Assembly (NCBI RefSeq): GCF_004116955.1
Contig: NZ_CP026362.1
Coordinates: 3,234,501 to 3,298,500 of the forward strand
Source of the DNA: Bacillus vallismortis
GTDB taxonomy: Bacteria; Bacillota; Bacilli; Bacillales; Bacillaceae
Reading direction: 5' to 3'
DNA: 64,000 bases
Shown one piece after another: positions 18,023 to 26,008 of this stretch. The position numbers were made by a program, and so were the translations under genes. The notes under the pieces were generated by a model. That model worked only from the letters and a program-made list of their open reading frames with translations. It had not been told where the DNA came from and searched no databases. Position 1 is the first letter of the stretch. Every line of letters starts with the position of its first letter.

Positions 18023-19774
18023 TTAATTCGTGATTTTTGCCCGTTTTTTAATCATTTGTTTTTCATGGGCTGTGTTGTGCGCAAAGAAACGGTCCTCTTC
18101 GACTTCATCAGATTGCTTCACGCCGCCTTGGATGGTTGTGGAGGAAACCTTTCTTAACCCGGTTTGGTCCTTTTGATAAACGAATGAAGCCCTTGTTGAA
18201 ACGGCTGCGCCAGGCTCTGTCACAAACGGCATCACCCGATAATCGGCTTTCCACTGGTGAGGCGTCACAGTACAGCGGACATATCCGCGATAGTCATTAA
18301 AGAACTTGATATGCGGATTTTCTTTTAAAATTTTGTCTGTGTCCGCCCGCTTATCCGCGCCGTTTCCTCCAGAAGTGATCGAGGTTCCGACAAATTCAGC
18401 CCCGAAAATGTTTGAACTTGTTTTCTCAAAGTCGACATGCAAATTCGATGCCCAGCTTGCGTGTACATCACCTGTCAGCACAACAACATTATTCAGGTTT
18501 TTGCTTTTAATAAAATTGATAACCCGCTCGCGCTGGGCAGGGTAGCCGTCCCACGAATCCATGCTGTAGATTGGGCTTGCGCTTGTCCCAAAATTCCACT
18601 TCGCAAAGAAAATCTGCTGCGCCAGCACATTCCAGTGCGCGGTCGAGCTGCTCAAATTGTTGAAGAGCCACTGCTCCTGTTCTTTTCCTAAAAGGGTCCG
18701 ATTCGGATTGCGCGATTCATCAGAAGGCGGCTTATTGCCGTCGTTATTGGCTTGGTCATCCCTGTACTGGCGGGTATCAAGAACATTGAAGGACGCCAGG
18801 TTTCCGTACGTAAAGTGACGGTACAGCTGCATATCAGGGCCATTCGGCAGAGAGGAGATGCGAAGCGGCATATGTTCATAGTACGCCTGATACGCAGCCG
18901 CACGGCGGAGTACGAATGCTTCAACCGACTGTCCTTTTTCCGGTATTTTATTGGCATAGTTATTTTCGACTTCGTGGTCATCCCACGTCACAACCCAAGG
19001 GAACGCCGCATGCGCAGCTTTTAAATTAGCATCAGAGCGGTATTGGGCATGGCGGTTCCGATAGTCTTCCAGCGTAATGATTTCCGCGCTGTTGTGCGTG
19101 CGGACATTGCCTGTTTTTGAAACATATTCATTTGGGCCATATTCATAGATGTAATCACCGAGATGGAAGACAAGATCAAGCTTTTCCTTCGCCATATGCT
19201 TGTAGGCCGTATAATATCCATGCTCATATTGCTGACAGGAAGCGAACGCAAAAGTCATCTGCGGCACATTGGCGCCCGGGGCAGGCAGCGTTTTTGTTTT
19301 TCCGACAGGGCTTAGTTCATGTCCGGTTTTGAAACGGTAATAGTACACTTTGTTCGGCTCAAGCCCGTCCGCCTCAACGTGAACAGAGTGGGCGAGGTTC
19401 GGTTTGGCCATCTCGGTGCCCTTTCTCACAATCTTGCGGAAATGTTCATCCTTTGCAACCTCCCATTTGACCGGGACCGCCTGTTTCGGCATTCCCCCGC
19501 CGTTCAGCGGATCTGGCGCAAGACGCGTCCAGAGCACGACACTGTCAGAAAGCGGATCTCCAGACGCGACCCCTAATGTAAACGGATAGCTAGAGAACCT
19601 AGGCGCAGCATTGACTTCAAATGCACCGATTGACTGAGCGATGGTTAATCCAAGCGAAAGCCCTGCAATCTTCCCCGCACCTTGAATAAATTTGCGGCGG
19701 TCAAACGTATTGTTTTGAAAGCTTTCCTCTTTCAGTTTCTGTACCCATTCATCAAAACGATTGTCGTGTGCCAT
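18023..19774 (-). CDS. phoD: Secreted phosphodiesterase/alkaline phosphatase D
   Basis: Tat-exported phosphodiesterase of 583 residues that degrades wall teichoic acid and releases phosphate during starvation. The twin-arginine signal is DRRKFIQGAGKIAGLSLGL (Arg26-Arg27) followed by a hydrophobic stretch ending at VNA. The metallophosphatase core is visible in HLGDYIYEYG, VVTWDDHEVENNYANK and VLTGDVHASW, with the metal-binding Asp and His residues. The start has an AGGGGAT site. The promoter region contains a four-copy PhoP box. It is followed by its dedicated exporter genes tatAD and tatCD. Confidence 0.95.
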   Translation of the reverse strand: MAHDNRFDEWVQKLKEESFQNNTFDRRKFIQGAGKIAGLSLGLTIAQSIGAFEVNAAPRFSSYPFTLGVASGDPLSDSVVLWTRLAPDPLNGGGMPKQAVPVKWEVAKDEHFRKIVRKGTEMAKPNLAHSVHVEADGLEPNKVYYYRFKTGHELSPVGKTKTLPAPGANVPQMTFAFASCQQYEHGYYTAYKHMAKEKLDLVFHLGDYIYEYGPNEYVSKTGNVRTHNSAEIITLEDYRNRHAQYRSDANLKAAHAAFPWVVTWDDHEVENNYANKIPEKGQSVEAFVLRRAAAYQAYYEHMPLRISSLPNGPDMQLYRHFTYGNLASFNVLDTRQYRDDQANNDGNKPPSDESRNPNRTLLGKEQEQWLFNNLSSSTAHWNVLAQQIFFAKWNFGTSASPIYSMDSWDGYPAQRERVINFIKSKNLNNVVVLTGDVHASWASNLHVDFEKTSSNIFGAEFVGTSITSGGNGADKRADTDKILKENPHIKFFNDYRGYVRCTVTPHQWKADYRVMPFVTEPGAAVSTRASFVYQKDQTGLRKVSSTTIQGGVKQSDEVEEDRFFAHNTAHEKQMIKKRAKITN

Positions 19775-19807
19775 TCAAGATCCCCTCTCTTCTCATTGAT
19801 CGCCTCC

Positions 19808-19859
19808 ATTATAGGAGATCATTGTTAAACGGCTGTGAAGAAGTATGAACCGATTGTAA
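19808..19859 (-). promoter_or_regulatory. phoD promoter with PhoP box
   Basis: On the minus strand four hexamers of TTAACA type (TTACAA, TTCATA, TTCACA, TTAACA) start 10, 10 and 11 bases apart (plus-strand positions 19854, 19844, 19834, 19823). The last lies nine bases upstream of a perfect TATAAT at 19808-19813. This is the layout of a PhoP~P-activated Pho-regulon promoter. Confidence 0.85.
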
Positions 19860-19995
19860 GCGTTGAACATCAAAAACAGGTCTTCGCTCACAAACCTGCT
19901 GCTGATTCGTATCGAAAGCTGGCTTAATGGCGCTTTTTCCGCTTATCCTGTCGATTGCAAGCCGCCCATTCGAACTATTTTTCTTCACAGGATCT

Positions 19996-20039
19996 TAAAA
20001 AAACAAAAACACCGAGCCATTTCGCAGAATGACTCAGTG
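19996..20039 (-). terminator. ycbR terminator
   Basis: Stem CACTGAGTCATT / AATGGCTCGGTG on the minus strand, with two G-T type mismatches, followed by a long T-rich tail. The 64-residue plus-strand frame over this area has no other support. Confidence 0.75.
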
Positions 20040-20048
20040 CCGTATCAG

Positions 20049-20780
20049 TTATTTTGAAAACAATCTGCTGAAAAAACCCTTCTTTTTCGGCTTTTCAGCA
20101 GGAGGCTCTTGTTCTCTTACAATGCCTTTTTGCCTCGCTTCTTTCAGCCAAAATGGAAATTCAGTAAGCAGAGCATCATAAAGCTCATCATCAGAAATGC
20201 GGTCGATTTCTTCAATACGCAGGAAATTCGTATTATCAACAGCGCGTCCTTCTAACGTATCCAGTTTATTGAGAAAATCAAAGTTTCCGTTTCCAATGCC
20301 GACAAACTGCCAAAACACCGGCTTGTCAGAAGAGGCTGCAATAATTGGTTTGATCGACTTTTTACAACCTCCGTCATTAATAAAAACGACGAAAGCGGGA
20401 TAAGAACTCGGTTCCTCTGCAACGTATTTGCGCAGCACGTCCTTCATGACCGGCGGCTCATCATTTCTGCCGAATTTATGCAAGCGGTCATTATGTAAAA
20501 TTTCACGATCGACATAGCCTGAAAAATCCTTTTCAGAAACTGGCTTTAATCGGGAGAATTCGTTATCATACACCCATACATCCAGTAAGCCGTTATCATC
20601 AAATTGATCGGCCACTGCCAATATCCGTTCCACCACGTTTTGAACCGTTCCGTTTTTATAGAGCGCTCTCATGGACCCCGTGATATCAAGCACCAGTCCG
20701 ACACGGGCCGTCACCTTCGTTAATTGCTTTTTCTCCAGTACGATCTTTACGCTTTTCTTTTGCAGGTCTATTGTTGCCAT
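20049..20780 (-). CDS. ycbR: VWA-domain protein related to tellurite/stress proteins
   Basis: Cytoplasmic protein of 243 residues with a von Willebrand factor A domain. The MIDAS metal motif is in LVLDITGSMRAL (DxTGS near residues 32-36), with further motif parts in VVFINDGG. Such proteins accompany TerD-type stress operons; the N-terminal IDLQKKSVKIVLEKK resembles a TerD fragment. The C-terminus ends in a basic proline/lysine-rich tail (EKPKKKGFFSRLFSK) that may bind membranes or partners. The exact role is unknown. Confidence 0.78.
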   Translation of the reverse strand: MATIDLQKKSVKIVLEKKQLTKVTARVGLVLDITGSMRALYKNGTVQNVVERILAVADQFDDNGLLDVWVYDNEFSRLKPVSEKDFSGYVDREILHNDRLHKFGRNDEPPVMKDVLRKYVAEEPSSYPAFVVFINDGGCKKSIKPIIAASSDKPVFWQFVGIGNGNFDFLNKLDTLEGRAVDNTNFLRIEEIDRISDDELYDALLTEFPFWLKEARQKGIVREQEPPAEKPKKKGFFSRLFSK

Positions 20781-20851
20781 TCTGTCATCTCCGTTTTTAC
20801 TTTCATTATCTCACAGGAATATTTTCCATTGTATATTTTTCAAATAAAAGA

Positions 20852-20872
20852 CACCGTTCGATTTGAACGGCG
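20852..20872 (-). terminator. cwlJ terminator candidate
   Basis: Stem CGCCGTTC / GAACGGTG (one wobble) with a weak T-rich tail on the minus strand, directly after the cwlJ stop. Confidence 0.6.
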
Positions 20873-20880
20873 CCCTGTCT

Positions 20881-21309
20881 CTAAAATGTGTTATATACAT
20901 TTTCACACGTTTCCCCAGTCGGCTGATAAAAGCAGTGTGACTTGTATCTGGCTACAAATGGTTGATTATACCACTGGGGCGGACAGTCCCCCTCCGGTCT
21001 GAAGTACCACAAACTAAATTTTGCAGGCCAGATCCTTTCGCCATTAATCGACCGGCGTGCAAGGCTTTTCTCGCTCTCCCGTGCCCTTTGATAAAAATAT
21101 CCATGCGTCACCGCCTCAAATGCGTGCGGCTGAAAAATCATCTGCCTGATGGTGCGGAGGCCTTTAAAATCTGAGCAATTTGCCCGCAGCCGATTAATTC
21201 CCACATTGCCGACAAGCAGCATTCCCTGCTTGCCTTCGCCTTCCGCTTCAGCTCTGAGCAGCCTTGCCAGCAAATCGATATCCTCGCTCGTTGCTCTTAC
21301 GACCGCCAT
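20881..21309 (-). CDS. cwlJ: Spore cortex-lytic hydrolase CwlJ
   Basis: Germination cell-wall hydrolase of 142 residues, the length of 168 CwlJ, from the ATG at 21309 with an AGGGGAGGTGA site. The longer upstream extension to 21414 has no support. CwlJ sits in the spore coat and degrades cortex peptidoglycan when Ca-dipicolinate is released. The hydrolase_2 (SleB-like) domain is visible in ARLLRAEAEGEGKQGMLLVG with the catalytic Glu, and in WPAKFSLWYFRPEGDCPP. No signal peptide, as expected for a coat protein. In 168 its neighbour upstream is ycbP; here a serpin gene lies between. Confidence 0.93.
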   Translation of the reverse strand: MAVVRATSEDIDLLARLLRAEAEGEGKQGMLLVGNVGINRLRANCSDFKGLRTIRQMIFQPHAFEAVTHGYFYQRARESEKSLARRSINGERIWPAKFSLWYFRPEGDCPPQWYNQPFVARYKSHCFYQPTGETCENVYNTF

Positions 21310-21391
21310 CACGTCACCTCCCCTTGATCTCCTTTCATCATATTTCATGACTTCAAAAGTGATGACGGAGGGACAGGAGAAGTTTGTAAAT

Positions 21392-22627
21392 TTATTCATT
21401 CGGATTCGCGACAAAGCCTAAAAACAAAAGACTTGTTGTTTGTTCATCAGTAATGGCAAAGAAAAATGGGCGGTCGGCCCTCAAGGTAACGTCTGGGGCC
21501 AGTCCCCTCTCAATAACTTCCACTGAAGAGGCAGCCGCGGCTTCGGTTCCTGATTCATCCACCTTGATAAAAGTATGGTGATTCACATCATCAATTGTTA
21601 CCCCGCGGCCTTCAGTAAACATGTTGGAAAAGTCAGCAGCGGAAAAGACGGATTCCATCCCCATCTCGCGAAGAGCCTGTTTTACCTGATAACTCCCATT
21701 CAATGTGAACCGGGGCATACTCAATTTCACTGCTTTGGGCTGAAATGAATTGTCCCATTCTTTTACACTTTGATTTGAAAATAGAGACATGAAAGAAGCC
21801 GTTTTTTTCTTTGGCAGAAATAAAGTGAAAGATAGGTGTTGATCTTCATATGGAAGCTTGACTGCTTGAAACAGTTCATTTTCTAAGTAAGCAAGGCGCG
21901 CAGTCTGCTTCATCATCAGCAGTTTTTTGCTCGAGCCGTCAGGCAGAAAAAACAGCTCCTCAGCGGTCACGTGCCGGTCAAACGGCAGCGACCACTTTTC
22001 TTGAAAATAGACGGCGTTTATCAAAAGCGAAACAGCCTCCGGTGAAAGACGATCCGCTATATCGTCAATATGTCCCTTTGTTTGGTGAGCCGTCCACTGA
22101 TTGATCGAGTTTTTTGCGGTGTGAATATTATCAGCCATTTTAAAGACACTGCCTGAGTAGAATTGTTTAATCGTTTGTTTAAAGTCTGGCTTAGCTTCAA
22201 GCCTTGACCATATGGCATTAGCAGTCAGCAGATCACCTTTAGGCAAAGATTCGAACCTTTTCAAGAGCGCAAACGATGACTCATTTATAACGCTGTCTTG
22301 AATGTCCGACAAGTATAGGGCAGCTTTCATTTCTTTTGCTGTATCTCCAGCCGCTCCATTTGCTGTCATTATCAGCACCTGCTGTAAGCTGTATGGAGAA
22401 ATCAGCAGATTATCCATTAACCTGCCATGGTCTGACATATTTCTGAACAAATCGAATCCGAATGAACGCTCTGCTTCAACAAAACCCTCATGAATATCGT
22501 AAGCTTTGTTTTTAGAAGAAGCAGGCAGCCGAGATGATTGAGCAGATGATGCGGGTTCTTCAGCAGACTTGCACCCGCCTCCGAAAAACATACACGTCAG
22601 CAAAATGGTCATCACTTTTCCCTTCAT
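21392..22627 (-). CDS. Serpin-family protease inhibitor, lipoprotein
   Basis: Serpin of 411 residues, start ATG at 22627 (GGGAG site 11 bases upstream). A lipoprotein signal ends in MFFGGGCKS, followed by a Ser/Ala linker, so the inhibitor is tethered to the outer face of the membrane. Serpin hallmarks are all present: NLLISPYSLQQVL near residue 65, LLINAVYFQEKWSLPFD near 205, and the hinge ESGTEAAAASS before the reactive loop near 360, with the C-terminal signature RADRPFFFAI and SLLFLGFVANP. The small-residue hinge (P15-P9) is that of inhibitory serpins. Counting 17 residues from the hinge Glu puts P1 at Arg in VIERGLAP, suggesting a trypsin-like target, but this is only alignment. It is not in 168 at this place, as I recall. 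Confidence 0.9.
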   Translation of the reverse strand: MKGKVMTILLTCMFFGGGCKSAEEPASSAQSSRLPASSKNKAYDIHEGFVEAERSFGFDLFRNMSDHGRLMDNLLISPYSLQQVLIMTANGAAGDTAKEMKAALYLSDIQDSVINESSFALLKRFESLPKGDLLTANAIWSRLEAKPDFKQTIKQFYSGSVFKMADNIHTAKNSINQWTAHQTKGHIDDIADRLSPEAVSLLINAVYFQEKWSLPFDRHVTAEELFFLPDGSSKKLLMMKQTARLAYLENELFQAVKLPYEDQHLSFTLFLPKKKTASFMSLFSNQSVKEWDNSFQPKAVKLSMPRFTLNGSYQVKQALREMGMESVFSAADFSNMFTEGRGVTIDDVNHHTFIKVDESGTEAAAASSVEVIERGLAPDVTLRADRPFFFAITDEQTTSLLFLGFVANPNE

Positions 22628-22737
22628 AAAAACATTCACTCCCTTATATGGACTGTAAAACGCAATTTATGGTTTAACTTTCTGCATTTGAGGAATCATA
22701 CATAACAAAATCAAAATATAGAAGGAGGTCTTTTGGA

Positions 22738-23124
22738 ATGACACATGTGAAAGCACTCGCGATTAAAGGTATTATGACAATCATTGTGTTGTATCTCGTG
22801 CTGGGTCTGGGTTTTGGTTACACGTTTGGTGATACGCTCTTAATAACACTTGTGTTAGGGATTATTTCTTATTTGCTGGGCGATCTTTATATCTTGCCGA
22901 GATGGAATAATATGATTGCAACGTTAGCTGATTTTGGTCTGGCTTTTCTCGTCATTTGGCTGATGGGCATGCCGCTCTCTATGGGTATGACTGGCGGTGA
23001 AGTTGCATTGGCGGCTTTATTTGCCGCGGTCGCTATGGCAATCGGTGAATATTGCTTCCATTTCTATATGATGAGCAAAGAGATTGGCAAGAAGCATTAT
23101 CTTGAAACAAGAACAGATTCATAA
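22738..23124 (+). CDS. ycbP: DUF2512 membrane protein
   Basis: Integral membrane protein of 128 residues with four predicted helices (about 7-27, 33-50, 58-80, 85-105). It has the YndM/YcbP-type pattern [18 protein letters not shown]. The role is unknown. The start has an AGAAGGAGG site. It is followed by a perfect hairpin whose natural T tail has been displaced by an inserted repeat. Confidence 0.78.
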   Translation: MTHVKALAIKGIMTIIVLYLVLGLGFGYTFGDTLLITLVLGIISYLLGDLYILPRWNNMIATLADFGLAFLVIWLMGMPLSMGMTGGEVALAALFAAVAMAIGEYCFHFYMMSKEIGKKHYLETRTDS

Positions 23125-23128
23125 TCGA

Positions 23129-23160
23129 AAGGCCGGTGCTGATAGCATAGCACCGGCCTT
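23129..23160 (+). terminator. ycbP terminator, copy 1 (T run lost)
   Basis: Perfect 11-base arms AAGGCCGGTGC / GCACCGGCCTT. No T run follows, because the dispersed repeat begins at 23161. A near copy with its T run lies on the far side at 23335-23366. Confidence 0.7.
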
Positions 23161-23334
23161 AGATTGTTGACAAAGACATAAAACGGTTTTTGTTTTATGT
23201 CTTTGTCATCTATCAGCGTGATTGAAAACCCTTGAAGTCTAGGAAGGACGAGCATCGGAGCACAGCGAATGTAGGAATTCGTGAGCACCGACGCGCAGGC
23301 CTGACAACGAATGCGAGGGTTTGTCGACACGCTG
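23161..23334. repeat. Dispersed Bacillus repeat element of about 170-190 bp
   Basis: Non-coding element bounded by a short terminal inverted repeat, GTTGACAAA at 23166-23174 and TTTGTCGAC at 23320-23328. At its left end is a perfect 16-base stem (23169-23184 with 23192-23207), GACAAAGACATAAAAC. The rest is GC-richer and not coding. I believe it is a copy of the roughly 190-bp element reported several times in the B. subtilis 168 genome; this is memory. A partial copy with the same end sequence lies at 40572-40615 in opposite orientation. Confidence 0.6.
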
Positions 23335-23366
23335 AGGCCGGTGCTGATAGCATCGGCCTTTTATAA
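23335..23366 (+). terminator. ycbP terminator, copy 2
   Basis: Arms AGGCCGGTGC / GCATCGGCCT with one wobble, followed by TTTTAT. It shares the 19-mer AGGCCGGTGCTGATAGCAT with copy 1 (23130-23148 and 23335-23353), so the terminator is duplicated on the two sides of the repeat. Confidence 0.65.
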
Positions 23367-23379
23367 GGGGCGCCTTTGT

Positions 23380-23529
23380 TTACGCATCCTGCTTGTCTGC
23401 GTTCCTGATTGCCATGTAGGAAAAAAACAAACCGAAAGCTGCCAAAGATAATGGGATATACACAACAGACGAAATGGAGAAGCCCGGACTTGTTGAACTG
23501 ATGAGCATCACAATCACTACAGATGAAAT
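23380..23529 (-). pseudogene. ycbO: ycbO C-terminal stub (ABC transporter permease)
   Basis: Minus-strand frame without a start, about 49 residues ending in TAA. It encodes a membrane segment (SVVIVMLISSTSPGFSISS), a second one (YIPLSLAAFGLFFSYMA) and a polar tail IRNADKQDA. This looks like the C-terminus of an ABC permease, and ycbO lies exactly here in 168, between ycbN and ycbP. It is fused out of frame to the truncated ycbL. Confidence 0.65.
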
Positions 23530-24068
23530 GTTTGTTCTTTCGTAAACACTTTTTTAGGATTTGCCGCAAATAGGCACAGCAGCTGCCATTCTGTTGACGT
23601 TAGCTGAAGCGGCTGCCCATTTTTCAAAACTGAGACATTGTCTGTATCGATCGCAAGCTGGTGAATCCGGATCATCTTATTCTGAGCCGGTTCCTCCGTC
23701 GAATATTGCGTCGCCCGCCGTATCGCAGCCTTTATTCTGGCTGTCAGCTCAATCATCGAAAACGGTTTGGCGATATAATCATCCGCCCCAAACCCCAGTC
23801 CCAATGCTTTGTCCACCTCTCCGTCTTTTGCAGAAATCATCAACACCGGAATGTTGCTTTTTTCCCGAATGATTTTCAGAAAATCCATGCCGTTCAGCTT
23901 CGGGAGCATGATATCAAGGAGAATCAAATCATATGAGTCCTGGCGAAACAGCCGGATGCCTTCTTCTCCGTCGAAAGCATGCACCATCTCAAAGCCTTCT
24001 TTTGTTAAATAATGATCCACCATTTCACTGATGGAATGGTCGTCCTCCACAAGCAATATGCGCTGCAT
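23517..24068 (-). pseudogene. ycbL: Response regulator ycbL, truncated by deletion
   Basis: OmpR-type response regulator, 183 residues from the ATG at 24068 (GGTGAG site) against about 225 for the family. The receiver domain is intact: VEDDHS, phosphoacceptor Asp52 in LILLDIMLPK, Thr/Ser and Lys in LMISAKDG, KPFSMIEL. The winged-helix output domain breaks off at NPKKVFTKEQ, just before the recognition helix, and ends with a foreign TFHL. The break point joins it to the ycbO stub, so sensor ycbM and ABC genes ycbN and most of ycbO are gone. DNA binding is almost surely lost; the receiver could still be made. Confidence 0.8.
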
Positions 24069-24095
24069 CTTCTCACCTAACCTTTGCAAAATCAA

Positions 24096-24145
24096 AAAAC
24101 ACACACGTGATTACACATATTGTAATGGAAAAACGTGTGTGTTTT
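24096..24145. terminator. Long hairpin upstream of ycbL
   Basis: Outer arms AAAACACACACGT / ACGTGTGTGTTTT with a nested ATTACA / TGTAAT stem, and a T run on the minus strand. It lies between ycbL and the probable ycbK tail and would fit the lost ycbK gene's terminator. Confidence 0.6.
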
Positions 24146-24384
24146 GCAAAAATTATTAACTTTTCCTTTTTTTCTATATCCCATACCTGTTATGAAAATG
24201 AAGACTTGCTCGAAACCAATGCCTTGAATAAGTGAAGCCTGTCATCGAGATGTCAAGGCAGGCTCTCCCACTGTTATGCCGGCGGCTTGCTGTGTTCCGA
24301 TTTCGTTTTTAGCCCATCATGGACCCCTTCGCTATTTTTATCCCAGTCACCATTTTTTACATTATTCCACTTTTAAAAAATGAA
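24146..24384. other. Remnant region between ycbL and garD
   Basis: In 168 this interval carries ycbK, rtpA (anti-TRAP) and ycbJ. Here none of them is present as a full gene. I looked for a T-box leader of the kind that controls rtpA and found none. Only a short open tail is left (24274-24372). Confidence 0.5.
24274..24372 (-). pseudogene. Probable ycbK C-terminal stub
   Basis: Minus-strand frame of 32 codons without a start, hydrophilic: WNNVKNGDWDKNSEGVHDG, ending in SEHSKPPA before TAA. Its place next to ycbL suits the cytoplasmic tail of the ycbK-type transporter. The match is by position only, so the identity is uncertain. Confidence 0.35.
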
Positions 24385-25917
24385 TTAAGTCACTGGAGCA
24401 GGGTTAAACAAGCACAAATCATTATGAAGGCTCCAACGGTCCGCCCACGTTTGTTTACGGCCGCTAGCCACCTCCAGAATCGTTCTGAAGATTTCCCAGC
24501 CTACGTCTTCAATACTGGCCTCTCCTGTCGCGATTCGTCCGGCATTGATATCGATTAAATCCGCCCAATGCTCTGATAATGAATGCCGCGTCGATACTTT
24601 CAGCACCGGAGCAGCGGCCAGGCCGTACGGTGTTCCTCTTCCTGTCGTAAAAACCTGCAGATTCATGCCTGCCGCCAGCTGGAGGGTACCGCACACGAAA
24701 TCGCTTGCCGGTGTCGCCGCGAACAGCAGGCCTTTTTGCTCCGCCTTTTCACCTGGTCCGAGCACGCCGGAGATGGAGCTTGTGCCCGATTTGGCTACCG
24801 AGCCTAACGCTTTTTCCACCACATTGGATAACCCGCCTTTTTTATTGCCTGGTGACGGGTTTGCGCTTCGATCTGCGTCTCCCCGCCGGAGATAGCTGTC
24901 ATACCACTTCATCTCTTTGATCAGCGATTGTCCGACCTCTTCGCTGACCGCCCGCGGCGTTAACAAATGAATGGCATCCCGCACCTCTGTCACCTCAGAA
25001 AATAAGACCGTCGCACCTGCTCGAACCAATAAATCAGCCGCATACCCTACGGCAGGGTTCGCTGTCACGCCTGAAAACGCGTCACTGCCGCCGCATTGCA
25101 GGCCAATGACCAAATCAGAAGCAGGACAGGTCACACGGGTTCTGCTGTTCAGCCTGATTAACCGTTCCTCCGCCATATCCAAAATGGATTGAATCATTGC
25201 CGCAAAACCTTGGTGATCTTGGAGTGAGAGGATGTCATCAGGATTCTCAGAAGCGATTCTTGCCGGGAGAAGCTTTTCACATCCTAATCCGATGACCATC
25301 ACTTCGCCACCGAAGTTCGGATGCTTCGCCAGATTTTGAATTGTGCGGATCGGAATGACAGCACCGGGCGCATTGATCGCCACGCCGCATCCGTATTGAT
25401 GATGCAGCGGCACAACATCATCGACGTTTGGATAGTTCGGCAGCAGCTCTTCTTTGATCCGTTTAACCGCATAATCCAAAACACCAACCACACATTGAAC
25501 ACTTGTGGTGATACCGAGAATATTTTTCGTCCCGGCACTGCCGTCTGCATTTCGATACCCTTCAAACGTGTAGCCTTCAAGTGACGGCAGCGGCTTCGGC
25601 ACTCTGTTTGCGAGAGGAAGTTCATCTAAAGCCGGAGGAGCGGGCATTCTTACGAGGGCTTCCCTTATCCAGCTCCCGCGTTTGATCGTCTCATCGGCAA
25701 ATCCGATTACCTCCCCGTAACGCACGATCTCATCTCCATGATTCAGGTCGGTTAAGGCCACCTTATGGCCTTGAGGGACATCTTCTTCAAGTACGAGCCC
25801 GCATGAAAAAACAGTGCCCTTTGGCAGTCCTCCATCATTGACAATAATCGCCGTGTTATCTGTTTCATTCACTTTGATGTAAAGGGGCGCTTGATTCTGT
25901 CTGAGGTTCATCACCAT
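24385..25917 (-). CDS. garD: Galactarate dehydratase
   Basis: Dehydrates D-galactarate (mucate) to 5-dehydro-4-deoxy-D-glucarate, the common intermediate of hexarate use. Length is 510 residues, normal for the UxaA/GarD family. The small N-terminal SAF-like domain (residues 1-95, [19 protein letters not shown]) is followed by the large UxaA-type domain with [10 protein letters not shown] near 155 and [19 protein letters not shown] near 280, which carry conserved metal-binding residues. The ATG at 25917 has a GAGGAGT site. A cre-like site lies upstream. The gene product joins the kdgD-ycbD route encoded next door. Confidence 0.92.
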   Translation of the reverse strand: MVMNLRQNQAPLYIKVNETDNTAIIVNDGGLPKGTVFSCGLVLEEDVPQGHKVALTDLNHGDEIVRYGEVIGFADETIKRGSWIREALVRMPAPPALDELPLANRVPKPLPSLEGYTFEGYRNADGSAGTKNILGITTSVQCVVGVLDYAVKRIKEELLPNYPNVDDVVPLHHQYGCGVAINAPGAVIPIRTIQNLAKHPNFGGEVMVIGLGCEKLLPARIASENPDDILSLQDHQGFAAMIQSILDMAEERLIRLNSRTRVTCPASDLVIGLQCGGSDAFSGVTANPAVGYAADLLVRAGATVLFSEVTEVRDAIHLLTPRAVSEEVGQSLIKEMKWYDSYLRRGDADRSANPSPGNKKGGLSNVVEKALGSVAKSGTSSISGVLGPGEKAEQKGLLFAATPASDFVCGTLQLAAGMNLQVFTTGRGTPYGLAAAPVLKVSTRHSLSEHWADLIDINAGRIATGEASIEDVGWEIFRTILEVASGRKQTWADRWSLHNDLCLFNPAPVT

Positions 25918-25939
25918 ATGAAATCACTCCTCATATCAT

Positions 25940-25953
25940 AGTAAGCGTTTTCT
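25940..25953 (-). promoter_or_regulatory. cre-like site upstream of garD
   Basis: AGAAAACGCTTACT on the minus strand matches the CcpA consensus TGWAANCGNTNWCA at 12 of 14 positions. Carbon catabolite repression of garD is therefore likely. Confidence 0.55.
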
Positions 25954-25962
25954 AAACCGGTT

Positions 25963-25996
25963 CAAAAAAACCGCAGCTTTTTCGGTTCAACTGCGG
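25963..25996 (-). terminator. Terminator after ycbG
   Basis: Stem CCGCAG / CTGCGG with a 14-base loop and a run of seven T on the minus strand. It separates the kdgD-ycbG operon from garD. Confidence 0.7.
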
Positions 25997-26008
25997 CTGT
26001 CTCTACAA

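Noticed and set aside
19863-20057. 64-residue plus-strand frame between phoD and ycbR
   Set aside because: No ribosome site and it runs through the ycbR terminator.
24105-24384. T-box leader for rtpA
   Set aside because: No TGG-anchored T-box sequence or specifier structure was found; the region holds only a hairpin and a short tail.
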